Of a stretch of 64,000 nt of DNA, positions 7,952 to 18,738 are shown in pieces. Every line of letters begins with the position of its first letter. Within the stretch, counting starts at the first letter, position 1. Source of the stretch: RUG100 sp050953425 (lineage in GTDB: Bacteria; Bacillota; Clostridia; Peptostreptococcales; Anaerovoracaceae); contig JBMNMQ010000002.1 of assembly GCA_050953425.1 (NCBI GenBank), forward strand, positions 160,290 to 224,289, written 5' to 3'. Position numbers and translations under genes: made by a program. Below the pieces are notes generated by a model. The model did no database searches. It was not told where the DNA came from and was given only the letters and a program-made list of their open reading frames with translations.

Positions 7952-9067
7952 AATCGTATTTTCCGATCAAGTAAAGGACATAGCAGAACACAACCGCATT
8001 TGTGGATGCAACAATGCTACCGTTCACATATCCGGCATCAGCAAACAAGCCCATGAATGCATGCCAGTTATTGAGATTTGTAACCTCATCCAGTGCATTC
8101 TTGAACTTTGTGAGATTGGCATCCATCTCTTCTTTTGTCACAACACCGGTTTCGAGGTTTTTGCCGCGCATAAGCATGTAAGCATAACGAAGACGAGCAC
8201 GACGGAAACCGACCGCAACAGCCATACGGATGAGGTGCGATGGATCAGCCTTCAAAATAAAGTTGTACGAGGTGCCGTCCTTCGGAATGCGGGACTCAGC
8301 GCAGAACTTATCGATCTTGTCGTGTACATCATTATCATAAACAGCGAGAAGCGTCTCTATGAAGTTCTTTTCAGTCAGCTTCTGGCCTCCGGAGTTTACA
8401 CGCACAAAGACCTCTGCCACATCCTCCTCGGTCGCCTTAGCGTTAATGCGGAGCGTGGGCAAAGTGTATATCGACAGGTTGAGCAGGTCGTTCAGGTTTG
8501 TTTCGATTGCTTCCTCTTCTTCGTCAGTGAGGAGAGCCTTGCCGTTCCGCTCTCGACCGGCATTAGAATCTTTTATAAACTGTCTGCGGAACTTCGGGAC
8601 ATCATGGTTTGCGTCGGCCTCAAATACAGCGCTGATTCCACTAATCCACTCCGGATTCCGCTCGTAAGCCTCCGTCCACACCGCAAACTCACGGGTAAGC
8701 GGATTAAAAGCAATACGAATCTGTCGCTCGGAGTAGTTCTTGTCCTTGACCTTGATCCCGGATATCGCAGCCAAGAGAGCCGTCAGACGCTGCTGGCCAT
8801 CAATTACCAAATAGTCCGGCTGGATGTATGTCTTATCATTCGTGCCAATGTGGTTTATGGTCTCATAGCCATCGGGAGACTGCCATAGCATGATATAACC
8901 TATCGGATAGCCCTTCAGCATCGAGTCCAGCAAATCACGCGCTTTGCTGTCTTTCCAAACAAACGGACGCTGAAGGTCAGGAAGGCCAACCTTGCCGTTC
9001 TTTACATCACTGAGCAGATCGCCAACCTTGCTCGGAATGTTATCAAATAATTCTTTTCCCATGAGAC

Positions 9068-12000
9068 TTACTCCTCCTTCTTAGCTCCGTATGGTGCAGG
9101 ATCTTCTGCAACCATTGAAATCGGAGGCTCATAATCAAATGTATATACCTTCCCAGCATCCGACTTAGGAGCTGTCGGCTTCTGGTATGTCGCATTGAAA
9201 ATCAAATCCAACAGCCAATCCCTGAAGGACTGGTTCCGGCGGCTGCGGGTATCTCCCTGATAGGCAGTATACAGTTCCATGCCGCTGGACATGTTGCGAA
9301 GGATCGCTTCCCACGTAGCACGTTCGCTTTCATCGCGAGCATTCTGTATATCCGAAAACTGCATCGCATTCTGATAGCGCTCGTCCTTCTTGACCTCTTC
9401 GGCAATTTCCTGAATCTGCTTCTTAATTTTGTCCTCATCCGTCCAGTCGCAATTCCCCCACACATCATGGAACGATTCGAGGATATGCGTCAGCGTATCC
9501 ATTTCAGGAACCGGAATGCCTATATCCGTCTGAACCGGCACGGGCTTCACTTCTGCGTCCTCATTGGCCAGCGAGATAGACATGGTCTGCTGGGCAACAA
9601 CACGATAACTGTCGAGATCGACGCTTTCTATAATCTTCTTGTAGTCATCATTTTCATCACCGACCTTCGGGAGCTTCGGCACAAGAAGAGTCAGGAAGAT
9701 AGACAGCTTTTCCCAATCCGGCGATCCGTAGGGCAGGATGGACGACAGGAAGTTATAGGTGCGTACAAATCCCTTGGCGCTCTTTTTGAATTCCACCTTA
9801 TCGTCATATTCCAACGCCTTGAATAACTCTACGCATCGGTCAATAATTGGATCGAGCTGCTCCCGCTCAGCGTTATTCAAATACAGCTCAACGAAAGTGT
9901 TCACGTCATCGTCGGTATAGACCTGCATGGGCTCCATGTTGTCAATCAGGTCATTCAGCTTATTTGCATCAGTCTCTCCGGAAAGAACCGTGGTCTTATA
10001 ATACCGTTCGAAGGACTTCTGAATGTCTGCCGGATTATTGATAAAGTCCAAAACAAAAGTGTCCGACTTATAGGGAGCGCAACGATTCAAGCGCGAGAGC
10101 GTCTGTACCGCCTTGATGTCAAAGAGCTTCTTATCCACATACATTGTCTGCAGCAGCGGCTCATCATATCCTGTCTGGAATTTGTCCGCCACGACAAGAA
10201 TACGGTATGGATCTTTACGGAACTCCTTCTCTATCTTTACGCTCGGAAATCCGTTAATTTTGGCCTCAGTATATGTTTCACCCTTATAACGGGCTTCACC
10301 GGAGAAAGCGATCATCGGCTTGTACTGGCTCTTACGCTCCTCAAGCTCTTTTTTGATAGCAAAATAGTATTCAATCGCCCTCTGAATTTGATGAGTGACG
10401 ACCATCGCACGAGCCTTGCCCTTAATCTTCATCCGGACATTATTGTAAAAATGCTCGACTATAATTCCTGCCTTTTCCTCTATGGCATGAGGATCGCTTT
10501 CCACATAAGTGCGAAGGATTTTATTCGCTCTCTTTTTGTCAAAAAGCGGATCGTCATTGACGGTCTTGATTAGGTGATAGTAGCTCTGATAAGGCGTATA
10601 ATATTTCAGAACATCGAGGATGAACTTCTCCTCGATTGCCTGCTTCATCGTATAAACATCGTGCGGCTTGGCCTTTTTCGTCCCATCCTCATTCATGATC
10701 GGATTGCCGTTTTCATCTGTTATGATCTCTCCGAACATTTCAAGCGTCTTGTTCTTCGGCGTGGCAGTGAACGCAAAGTAGCTCGCATTCTTTGCCATCT
10801 TCTTGCCCTCGATGATCGTATTGATCTTATCCTCAAATTCATCATCATCCGTGTAAACATTCCCTGAAATGACGATATTCATCTTTGCGGCAAGGCTGCC
10901 GTTCTGGCTTGAGTGCGCCTCATCTATGATAATTGCGAAGGTACGATTCTTATATTCCGTCGAAATATCGTTCAGGATAAACTGGAACTTGTGAACAATG
11001 GTAATAATGATCTTCTTGCCCTCGTCCAATAGAGTGTGCAAATCAGACGCAGACTTTGCCCATCCGACAGTGGAGGAGACTTGCGTGAATTGTCTTATCG
11101 TATTCTTGATCTGCTTATCGAGGTTGATACGGTCGGTAACCACAATAACTGTGTCAAAGGCATCTTTTCCATCTCTCTTAAGTGTGACAAGCTGGTGCGC
11201 GAGCCATGCAATAGAGTTTGATTTTCCGCTACCCGCACTATGCTGAATAAGGTAGCGCTGTCCGGCTCCATCTTTCTGCGCACGGTCGAGAAGCATCGTC
11301 ACAGCCTTTAACTGGTGGTACCTTGGGAAAATCTGCTTGTATGAAGTCTTCCCGGTGTCCTCATCCTTATCCGCAACGATCTGGACATAGTTCTCCAGAA
11401 TCTTGGAGAACTCTCTCTTCGTCAGGATGTCCTTCCAAAGGTAATCTGTCCTGATACCATTCGGATTCGGAGGATTGCCTGCGCCGTCTTCGAAACCCTT
11501 GTTGAAGGGCATGAAATATGAGTCGTCCTTCTTTAGTTCCGTACACATCATGATTTCGTTATCATCCACAGCGAAATGCACGATACAGCGCTTGAAGCTG
11601 AACAGCTTCTCCGCAGGATCTCTGTCGGTTTTGTACTGCTTAACCGCATCGGCAGTATTCTGTAGCGTGAACTGGTTCTTCAGCTCCATCGTAATGACCG
11701 GGAGGCCATTCAGGAAAATGCAGAGGTCAAGCGCAAGGCGGCCATATTCCTTGGAATACTGCAGCTGACGAGTCACACTGAAAATGTTCTCGTCATACAG
11801 CTCCTGTGCCCGCTTGTTTCCCTTGCTGGGAAGCACCTGATAGAACTCCAGCGTCTTGTTCTTATATTTGAAACCTTTTCTGAGTATCTCAATAACACCT
11901 TGGTCGGATAGCTTTCGACTAAGCCTCTCCAGAAACTTCTTCTTTTCTGCCGGTGTATCGAGTATACGCAGCTCCGCTAAATCTCGTGGCTGTGTGCTTT

Positions 12001-12142
12001 GCAAATAGCGAAACAAACGCTCCTCATCAATCGCATACTCCTGATTGTAGTCAGCATTTGTCCCTTGCTCATAACCGTTTTCGTTAACAAGCCAGTTAAC
12101 GATGAGAGTCTCGAAGCCATTCTCCTTAGTGTTACTTGGCAT
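9068..12142 (-). CDS. hsdR: Type I restriction endonuclease subunit R
   Basis: 1024 residues, full length. The N-terminal nuclease region has D in RLALDLCIF and the ExK pair in VITMELKNQ (about residues 149-165), the PD-(D/E)xK site. Helicase motifs follow: QHSAGSGKSNSIAWLA (Walker A, about 305), IIDEAHSSQNG (DEAH box), FTATPKNKT (motif III), VVADKFQTGYDEP and LSRLNRC (motifs V/VI). With HsdM and HsdS it translocates and cuts unmethylated DNA. Its ATG overlaps the hsdS stop by one base (TAATG). No frameshift seen. Because hsdM is truncated, the enzyme probably cannot assemble normally. Confidence 0.95.
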   Translation of the reverse strand: MPSNTKENGFETLIVNWLVNENGYEQGTNADYNQEYAIDEERLFRYLQSTQPRDLAELRILDTPAEKKKFLERLSRKLSDQGVIEILRKGFKYKNKTLEFYQVLPSKGNKRAQELYDENIFSVTRQLQYSKEYGRLALDLCIFLNGLPVITMELKNQFTLQNTADAVKQYKTDRDPAEKLFSFKRCIVHFAVDDNEIMMCTELKKDDSYFMPFNKGFEDGAGNPPNPNGIRTDYLWKDILTKREFSKILENYVQIVADKDEDTGKTSYKQIFPRYHQLKAVTMLLDRAQKDGAGQRYLIQHSAGSGKSNSIAWLAHQLVTLKRDGKDAFDTVIVVTDRINLDKQIKNTIRQFTQVSSTVGWAKSASDLHTLLDEGKKIIITIVHKFQFILNDISTEYKNRTFAIIIDEAHSSQNGSLAAKMNIVISGNVYTDDDEFEDKINTIIEGKKMAKNASYFAFTATPKNKTLEMFGEIITDENGNPIMNEDGTKKAKPHDVYTMKQAIEEKFILDVLKYYTPYQSYYHLIKTVNDDPLFDKKRANKILRTYVESDPHAIEEKAGIIVEHFYNNVRMKIKGKARAMVVTHQIQRAIEYYFAIKKELEERKSQYKPMIAFSGEARYKGETYTEAKINGFPSVKIEKEFRKDPYRILVVADKFQTGYDEPLLQTMYVDKKLFDIKAVQTLSRLNRCAPYKSDTFVLDFINNPADIQKSFERYYKTTVLSGETDANKLNDLIDNMEPMQVYTDDDVNTFVELYLNNAEREQLDPIIDRCVELFKALEYDDKVEFKKSAKGFVRTYNFLSSILPYGSPDWEKLSIFLTLLVPKLPKVGDENDDYKKIIESVDLDSYRVVAQQTMSISLANEDAEVKPVPVQTDIGIPVPEMDTLTHILESFHDVWGNCDWTDEDKIKKQIQEIAEEVKKDERYQNAMQFSDIQNARDESERATWEAILRNMSSGMELYTAYQGDTRSRRNQSFRDWLLDLIFNATYQKPTAPKSDAGKVYTFDYEPPISMVAEDPAPYGAKKEE

Positions 12143-13530
12143 TATTCATCGACCTCCTCGTCTACAGTCTCAACTTCTTCTGAGTCATCGTCTTCCGATA
12201 TATCGTCATCAATATCGGAAGTTTCGGTTTCATATTCAGGTATCTCAATATCTCGCACGTCAACTTTTCCTGTTACGACATCAGAAATCGTCCTTACCCG
12301 TAGTTCCTGAATATAGGCAATTTCATCGTTCAGGCTATCTATCAGCTTTTCTATCTTTTCCTGCTCAGAATAGCAGTAATCAACAATGGCCTGCTGTTCG
12401 TCCAGCGGAGGAAGCGGAATTGTCATCCTTCGAATATCTGCATATCCTATACTCTGACGAACGCCTCCTCCCATTCCATAGAACACCTTGCTCACATCAT
12501 AGGCATGGAGCATCAGATATAAATACTCAGGCAAAATGTTGTCACGCGGTTTCAAGCATGTATAAGCTGAAGTTATTATTCCTGTTTCTGTGGCAAGCCC
12601 TACACGCAAACTCTTGTGATCATTCTGTAGATCTGTAAGCCTTAAAATAACGTTGCCATCATTTACGATCTGATAGGTGTCAAATGAAGCAGGAAGTAAT
12701 CCTCCCTTTGTGTTGATATCCTTGCGTTTAATTTTCCCGTAACTTAACGACAGTAAATTCTGGTGATGAACAGTTTTATTGGGGATTTTCTGTTCTGATG
12801 CAATCTGGAACAGCATAAGCTCTTCCCAATGCGCAGGAATCTCCTTAACAAAACTTATCGTGCTCGATTTTTTTCTCACATCTTCACCAAGCCCGGATGT
12901 TATTGCTTTAACAATTATCGAGTGCTTAAGCTCGTTAAGATAATCAATCTCATTTCGAGTCTCCCTGATAAAACGGTGCATTTCGCCTATTTTCCAATTA
13001 AGAAAATCCACTATTTTATCTTGTTCGTCTTTAGGCGGCACAGCTAAAATGACCGCTTTCATATAAGGCACATAAATTTGACGCTGTATCGATCCCACGC
13101 CTTTGGAGGCAAGTACAAACTGATCTACTACGGCGCTATCTCTTACGAGGTAGTTCATAAATTCCGGATTGAGCACCCTTGGATTTCGCGGCTCCCAAAT
13201 GTAATAGGCAGGGCTTATAATACCTCTATATTTGGAGACACCGACAGAGCCGCGCCAAGCCTGTTGATTGTTCAGCACAAAATCATCCGGCTCAACAAGC
13301 TGGTATTTTGATGTATCATCACTCGGCTTATGAACTTGCTTTCCTGTTGAATCAGAATATCGTATTACTCCTCTATTAAGATAAACAGATAAAAGCTCCT
13401 CACCATCATTATTTTGAACAGACTTAAGTCTGTACCATTGCATCAGTTTCTTTTCTTCCCAATGTGCTGGGATTATCCTTTCAAAGGGAGACAAAGATTT
13501 TTTATAGTCTGTATATTGTTTGATCATCAT
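12142..13530 (-). CDS. hsdS: Type I restriction specificity subunit S
   Basis: 462 residues with the usual two target-recognition domains, each followed by a conserved helical spacer. The first half has IPAHWEEKKLMQWYRLKSV and later VPPKDEQDKIVDFLNWKI. The second repeats IPAHWEELMLFQIASEQ and LPPLDEQQAIVDYCYSEQEKI. The repeated IPAHWEE and DEQ..IVD blocks mark the two recognition units. It decides the bipartite DNA site of the type I complex. The C-terminus carries an acidic tail (SDIDDDISEDDDSEEVETVDEE). Starts 4 bases inside hsdM, ends at the hsdR start. Confidence 0.95.
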   Translation of the reverse strand: MMIKQYTDYKKSLSPFERIIPAHWEEKKLMQWYRLKSVQNNDGEELLSVYLNRGVIRYSDSTGKQVHKPSDDTSKYQLVEPDDFVLNNQQAWRGSVGVSKYRGIISPAYYIWEPRNPRVLNPEFMNYLVRDSAVVDQFVLASKGVGSIQRQIYVPYMKAVILAVPPKDEQDKIVDFLNWKIGEMHRFIRETRNEIDYLNELKHSIIVKAITSGLGEDVRKKSSTISFVKEIPAHWEELMLFQIASEQKIPNKTVHHQNLLSLSYGKIKRKDINTKGGLLPASFDTYQIVNDGNVILRLTDLQNDHKSLRVGLATETGIITSAYTCLKPRDNILPEYLYLMLHAYDVSKVFYGMGGGVRQSIGYADIRRMTIPLPPLDEQQAIVDYCYSEQEKIEKLIDSLNDEIAYIQELRVRTISDVVTGKVDVRDIEIPEYETETSDIDDDISEDDDSEEVETVDEEVDE

Positions 13531-14975
13531 CTCACCTCTTGTATGATTGAAGCCAACAGCCCATCAGTGCTCTTATCTACACTTTTTATATCAGCAATAA
13601 TCTGAGACGGCTCACGTATCTCAGCTGGCTTATAAAAATATTTTGTAAAAGTCAACTCATACCCAAGCACTGCAGAGTCAATATCAATCCAAGCATCTGG
13701 GACGTAAGGTACAATTTCATTCTCAAAGAAAGCCGTCATTCCTCCTTCATATAAGAGCGGAACCTGCTCGCTATCTTTTAATTTCTTATCCTGTTCAAGA
13801 TTTCCTTTAGCATCCTTGACGGGAACAGCATTCTCATCAATTTCCGTAAAATAATCCCTTAACGCTTTTTTACGCTTCGCTGTAATCTTTATACCTTTAG
13901 AAGATGCAGCATCAAGAATCCATTCCATGAAAGCGTTAAAATCGTAAGCTGTATCTGATTTACACTCAGCACGATAGTCTGTGACAAGCGAAATCAGATC
14001 TTCATCTTTTATTTCCGTCCTTGTCTTCTCAATCTGGTCATGCTGTAAGTTCACCTTTAACCTTAATGGTCTCAGGATGTCAACTGAATAATATCCAAAT
14101 TCTTCATTCTTAAAGACCTTGCTATAATTAGGATCAGCCTTGTCGTACTTGAGATAGTAGTCAATTATCTGCCTCCGAATATCTGGTGTAATTTCACAAT
14201 TTTTCTCACCGATATTTTTCCTTAACGTGGACTTTAATGAAGTAGCATCTATCAATTGAACAAAGCCCCTCCTATTAGGAGCCTTGTTATTTGTAATGAT
14301 CCACAGGTATGTTCCAATCCCAGTGTTGTAAAACATATTTTCCGGTAAGGCTACAATTGCTTCGAGTAAATCATTTTCTATGATATACCTCCGCAAATTA
14401 CTTGCTCCACTTCCTGCACCCCCAGTAGAAATTGACGAGCTGTTATGCACCTCAACAATGCGACTTCCAAGCTCTGTTTTTTGCTTCATTTTACTAATGT
14501 TGTTTGCAAGAAACAGCATCTGAGGATCACCAATATCTGGAACAAATGAGTATTCTGGATTGCCGTCATAATCTATCAAAAATCTGGCATCCGTGATTTC
14601 CTCTTTCTTGATATCGCCCCACGCTTTAAGCTCAGATTTCCACGGAGTTCCGAAGGGCGGATTTGAAAGCATAAAGTCAAACTCATCCTTCGGGAAGCCG
14701 TCATTAGAGATGGTGGAACCGAAGAAGATATTGTTGACCTGCGTGCCCTCACCCTTAAGCAGCATATCCGCGCAGGCGATGGCATACGTTTCATCAAAGT
14801 TCTCCTGACCGAACAGGTTAATGGAGACCTTCTTGCCGCGACGCTCAGCGAGATTCTGAATGCAGGATTCACCGACAGTGAGCATGCCTCCCGTGCCGCA
14901 ACGCTCGTCTATCTTCCGACCGTCTTTGATACCAAAGTCATAATGTAAAATATGCCGAGGAAGCCCAGAAAACAA
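13527..14975 (-). pseudogene. hsdM: Type I modification subunit M, 5'-truncated
   Basis: 482 residues can be read, starting at a TTG inside the loop of an inverted repeat. The frame begins at motif I (ERCGTGGMLTV; family form DPACGTGGM), so the N-terminal helical bundle of about 150-200 residues and motif X are missing. The catalytic block FDFMLSNPPFG (motif IV, NPPF) and FYNTGIGTYLWIIT are present, as is the C-terminal region that contacts HsdS. The enzyme would normally methylate adenine at the HsdS-defined site. Nothing in the 300 bases upstream encodes the missing part, so this is a real rearrangement or an assembly join, not a simple indel. Confidence 0.85.
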
Positions 14976-14989
14976 GGCTTTCTCGGCAT
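14952..14989. terminator. Bidirectional hairpin at the broken end of hsdM
   Basis: Arms ATGCCGAG-G-AAGCC and GGCTT-T-CTCGGCAT pair over 14 positions with one G-T wobble and a 10-base loop. On the plus strand it is followed by TTTTC and on the minus strand by ATTTTAC. It could be a terminator or a recombination scar. The hsdM frame begins inside its loop, so it marks the rearrangement point. Confidence 0.6.
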
Positions 14990-15187
14990 TTTCAGTTTGA
15001 TTTACAATCCATTAAAATTTAGTATATCACCGTTATGGGCAGTATGCTGTAACGACTATCCTAGGTGTTTGCACCCTTTTCGCTATCCTCGTAAAATATC
15101 GTTAAAAAGTGTATAAAAATTAAAATGTAACATTTTATCAAAATCCTATCAATTCATATCAATTCATGTTGTTTCACATGAATACGG

Positions 15188-15216
15188 TTGAAAACAATAG
15201 GTCTCTATGCTATCAT
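15188..15216 (+). promoter_or_regulatory. Sigma-A type promoter for the HTH/methylase genes
   Basis: TTGAAA (15188-15193), 17-base spacer, TATCAT (15211-15216), about 44 bases before the HTH start codon. Upstream lie a perfect AAAATGT-A-ACATTTT palindrome (15122-15136), a tandem ATCAATTCAT pair (15148-15167) and TTTCACATG (15172-15180), all plausible operator elements. Confidence 0.65.
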
Positions 15217-15259
15217 CAAGTCAAGCTTTGGATTTCCCGCAACGAATAAGGAGACTCGT

Positions 15260-15448
15260 ATGGAAGCAAATGAAGATAGATGGATCAACATTGCAGAAGC
15301 CGCTGCTTATTTAGGGGTCAACAAAGACTCCATACGTAATTGGATCAAGAAAGATTCAGGAATTCCTGCCCACAAAATAGGAAAACAATGGAAGTTCAAA
15401 AAGTCTGAGCTGGACGAGTGGATTAAAAGCGGGAAAAGCTCTATGTAG
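15260..15448 (+). CDS. Excisionase-type helix-turn-helix protein
   Basis: 62 residues from the ATG at 15260 with AAGGAG 6 bases upstream. The sequence WINIAEAAAYLGVNKDSIRNWI followed by IPAHKIGKQWKFKKSELDEWIKSG is the HTH_17/MerR-like fold used in excisionases and in small DNA-binding proteins of restriction-modification loci. No recombinase lies beside it. It directly precedes the adenine methylase (24 bases), so a control role for the restriction system is more likely than excision. That role is inference. The gene itself is intact, an exception in this damaged stretch. Confidence 0.8.
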   Translation: MEANEDRWINIAEAAAYLGVNKDSIRNWIKKDSGIPAHKIGKQWKFKKSELDEWIKSGKSSM

Positions 15449-15472
15449 AAATTTTAAAGGTGGTCATCATAA

Positions 15473-17510
15473 ATGAATATTAAATATTGGTCCGATTTAG
15501 TTGGTGTAGACATAACAAAAATTGACAAAAAATATGATAGCAATATTAATGATTCAGCAAAGAAATTTCGTCTTCTCTCAGCTAAAAAAATATTCTCAGC
15601 AAAAAATTTAAAGTGGGAAATATAGAACTGTATGACGGGATGATGCTTCCAATCATTGAAAGAAGACCGTTCGAAAATACAGAGGATGTTTTAAGATTTA
15701 ATATAGCAGTTACTGATGATGCCTGCCATAATGTGCTGATAGACAGCCGATATGACTTATTTGATAAAATCGGCATTTATTCTAACATCATCGAACTCGG
15801 TGCCAGGGAATTTATATCGCCTTTAGATGGGAAAACAATCTTATATCACCTCGGTGCAGCAAAAAACACAGGTTACTTTTTCACTCCACCTTCTTTAGCT
15901 GTACGCATGGTCATAACCTCACTTGAGCATAATCCAAAAGCTCAACTTATTCTAGACCCAGCAACAGGTGCGGGATTTTTTTAGCCTATTACTTACTTTT
16001 CGCTGGAAAAGATAAACACCTTATTGGAATCGAACTGGACAAACATACGTCAATACTTGCCAATAATATGCTCACATATATTCGAGATGCTTTAAATATT
16101 AATGCTGATATTGCCATAGAATGCGATAATTTCTTTAACTATTTTAACAGAGTCAAACATGATCTCCGTTTTGACGCTGTTGTGATGAATCCGCCATATG
16201 GAAGCGTAAAATTTCTATCATCGGATTTAACAGATGTAAGTACCGTTGCCAATTTATCAAAGGAAGAACTGAAATCGTTAAGCTCCGAGCTTAGGAGAAA
16301 AACAATCGAGTCCTCAGCAAAGTTAAGAAATCAATTTAAGGGCACCGGTATGGAGAATGGTACCTTAGAATATTCCAAGCTGTTTATGACGGCGGCAAAC
16401 GAACTATTAACGACTTCTGGGGCTGTTGTTGCAATTACGCCTTCCTCCTGGCTCGGCGATGAGACAAGCACAAAATTTAGGAAAAAGATTATTGAGGGTA
16501 AACATCTAAATGAAGTTTGGATTATCCCTGAAAAAGCCAAATTTTTCAAAGGTGTAAATCAACCCACGAGTGTTGTTGTTATTAAAAAGGCGGAATCATC
16601 CATTATAAGTATTTCAAATCCGGTACTTGAAGTCGACGACATAGAGAATAACCGATTTAAATGTGATTGCGAGTCAATATTATCCGTATCTGGAGATAAA
16701 ACAAAATTTCCCAAATGCGATCTTCATGACATGGAAATATTGAAAAAACTTTCCCATTTTGGAAAAGTCAAAGATATTCATGAGCTTATAAACGCACGTG
16801 GTGAACTAGACTTAACTCAGTATAAGACATATATATCTCATACGGATACGGGATACAGATTAATTCGAGGTGACCATATTCAGAACAATATATTAGTTTC
16901 GCCTGAAACCTCCGATAAAGATGGCTACGTCTTATTCGACGAATTTACAGACTTGATAAAAAACAGTACCAAAGAGAAATATATTGGAATGTCAAGAATT
17001 GCGATTCCTCAATGCTCATACTTGCAAAAGGATAAGCGAATTGAAGCGGCTATTGTACCAAAGAACAGTATAATAAGCAATTCGTGCGACTTTTTGGCTG
17101 TAGATAGTTCTGAAAGATCCGATAGAGAAGCAATTCTACTATTGGATTGTAATAACCAGTTCGGTTGCCGAATGGCAATTCAGAATATTCAGCTACAATA
17201 ATCATGTCGCGAATAAAGAAATTGATGAACTAACATGCATTTCATTTGATAGCTTGAAGTGAAAGTCAAAGAAAAGCTCTTAGTGTTCTATTTCAACGAC
17301 TATAATTCTTCTAAACTTTCGCCTATCAAAGCCGATGCTTATATCGCTTCACTATATGGCCTCACGGCACCTGAATACCAGTCTATACTGGCTGCGATAG
17401 GCTACCAAAATATCAATGAGTATCTTAAGGAGTATTCGTCAATGAGTAGCTCAGCAGTAGGCTGTAGAGATTCCGCAGCACCAAATGCCTACACTATCCA
17501 AATTAGATAA
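15473..17510 (+). pseudogene. Adenine-methylase half of an Alw26I/Eco31I/Esp3I-type methyltransferase (frameshifted)
   Basis: Starts at ATG 15473 and reads through at least four frame changes: near 15597 (A-rich run), 15975 (run of seven T), 17150 and 17250. Joined, it shows NTGYFFTPPSLAVRMV, the motif I block LILDPATGAGFF, the catalytic motif IV VVMNPPYGS (NPPY, N6-adenine class), ITPSSWLGD, and a C-terminal SSVAEWQFRIFSYNNHVANKEIDEL block typical of type II gamma methylases. It is followed with no clear gap by a permuted cytosine methylase, and the two may form one protein of about 1070 residues after frame correction. It would protect one strand of the site cut by the endonuclease at 18739-20349. 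Confidence 0.82.
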
Positions 17511-18690
17511 ATTGATGATTTCTTATGTGGAGCCTGGAGGAAATTGGGACAAGCATACCGGAATCTGTTCCTTCAAAAAGATTGGATCAAATTCGAGCAA
17601 TGGCCAAAACAAGGGGCATGGTCAGAACCACTTATTATAGTAGATTGAGATACGATCAGCCGTCATACACTATTTCTACCTACTATAACAGGCCCGGGAA
17701 TGGCGCAAATATACATCCTTGGGAGGATCGAACGTTGTCTGCAAGGGAAGCGGCAAGGTTGCAATCATTTCCCGACTCATTTATTTTTAGAGGCAATGAA
17801 GCTGCTGTCAGAACACAGATCGGCAATGCCGTTCCTCCACTTCTCGGATATGCAATCGCCAAAGCAATAGAAAAGAAAACCGGTGAAGGGACTCAATTCT
17901 GTGATGTTTTTGCCGGTGCGGGTGGCTTGAGCTTTGGAATGGAACTGGCAGGTTTCCGCGGCATCGCGGCGCTAGAACTAAACAAATCTGCAGCCGAAAC
18001 ATACGCCGCTAACCATGCCAAAACAATCAAAACCATTGTCGGAGATATTAACGATGAAGACATTCAAAAGGATCTCTTTTCATCGATAGATTAATGGCAT
18101 AGATCCTACAAAACCGTGGGTGCTAGTAGGAGGGCCGCCTTGCCAGGGATTCTCTACTGCCGGCTACAGGAACGAAAATGATAAAAGGAATAAATTGGTT
18201 GATAGTTATTTGAAAATAATTCGTGTGGTTCAGCCACCCATTGTAGTGATGGAAAACGTTCCTGGAATATTAAGCATGAAAAAAGGAGATGTCATAAGGG
18301 GCGTTTATTCCGCGCTTCACGAATTAGGCTATCACCTGCCCAAGCGAACCATGGGTGCTGGATGCTGAACGCTATGGCGTTCCCCAAATGCGCAGACGAG
18401 TTATCATCATAGCGGCTAAAGATGAAACTCTACTGCCAGCCTACCCGCAGCCCATTTTTGCAAAGTGCCTCGGACGCAGAGAGCAAAAAGACGCTCAAGC
18501 ATCTCTGTTTCATGAACCGCATCCGGTAACTGTTGGCGAAGCTTTTTATGGATTACCGAACTTGATGCCTATAAATAGATACTACCCAAGCGACGTAGAA
18601 ATCGATTCAACGTACAGCGAATGGTGTCGCGGCAATTTAACGACAGAAGAATTCTTAACCAGACTAGAAAGCAAAAAGTTTAAACAGTGA
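17485..18690 (+). pseudogene. Circularly permuted cytosine-5 DNA methyltransferase half (frameshifted)
   Basis: Motif order is permuted: YVEPGGNW and LSAREAARLQSFPDSF (motif IX region), then QIGNAVPPLLGYAIAKAI (motif X), and only then FCDVFAGAGGLSFGMELAGF (motif I), VGGPPCQGFSTAGYR (motif IV, catalytic PC), VMENVPGIL (motif VI) and MRRRVIIIAA (motif VIII). Normal enzymes run I to X. Order IX-X-I-VIII is known from M.BssHII and from methylases of asymmetric sites. Frame changes occur near 17550, 18090-18110 and 18355. Stop TGA at 18690. It should methylate cytosine on the strand opposite to the adenine methylase. Confidence 0.85.
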
Positions 18691-18732
18691 AGGTGTAAGA
18701 TGACGCAAAGAAGGCCGTACGTCTTACACCTT
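18690..18732. terminator. Bidirectional terminator between convergent methylase and endonuclease genes
   Basis: Perfect 11-bp arms AAGGTGTAAGA (18690-18700) and TCTTACACCTT (18722-18732), 21-base loop, followed by TTATT on the plus strand; on the minus strand the arm is followed by CACTG, so termination is better supported for plus. It fills the 48 bases between the two stop codons. Confidence 0.75.
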
Positions 18733-18738
18733 TATTGA

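Larger units (their letters stand above)
5732..9062 (-). pseudogene. DUF262/DUF1524 (GmrSD-like) protein gene split by an ISL3 element
   Basis: The N-terminal part (9062 down to 7944) encodes a DUF262 domain with LPDLQRPFVWKDSKARDLLDS and the DGQQRLTALLA nucleotide-binding motif. The C-terminal part (6391 down to 5732) encodes a DUF1524-like His-Me nuclease segment with KHHIFPKNYL. Removing bases 6392-7943 rejoins them in frame (DYKV-PPVTLQKVIKKW) as a 592-residue protein. DUF262-DUF1524 proteins include type IV restriction enzymes of the GmrSD/BrxU kind and other anti-phage proteins. It starts 5 bases after hsdR, with its ribosome site inside the hsdR end, so it belongs to that operon. The insertion should abolish function. 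Confidence 0.92.

Noticed and set aside
15260..15448. HTH protein as a true excisionase with an integrase nearby
   Set aside because: No integrase is found within 10 kb. Its place directly before the methylase and behind a clear promoter points to control of the restriction genes.
15968..15975. Run of seven T in the adenine methylase as a possible programmed frameshift
   Set aside because: Many neighbouring genes have single-base shifts, also outside slippery sequences, so a special mechanism is not needed. Sequencing error or mutation is simpler.
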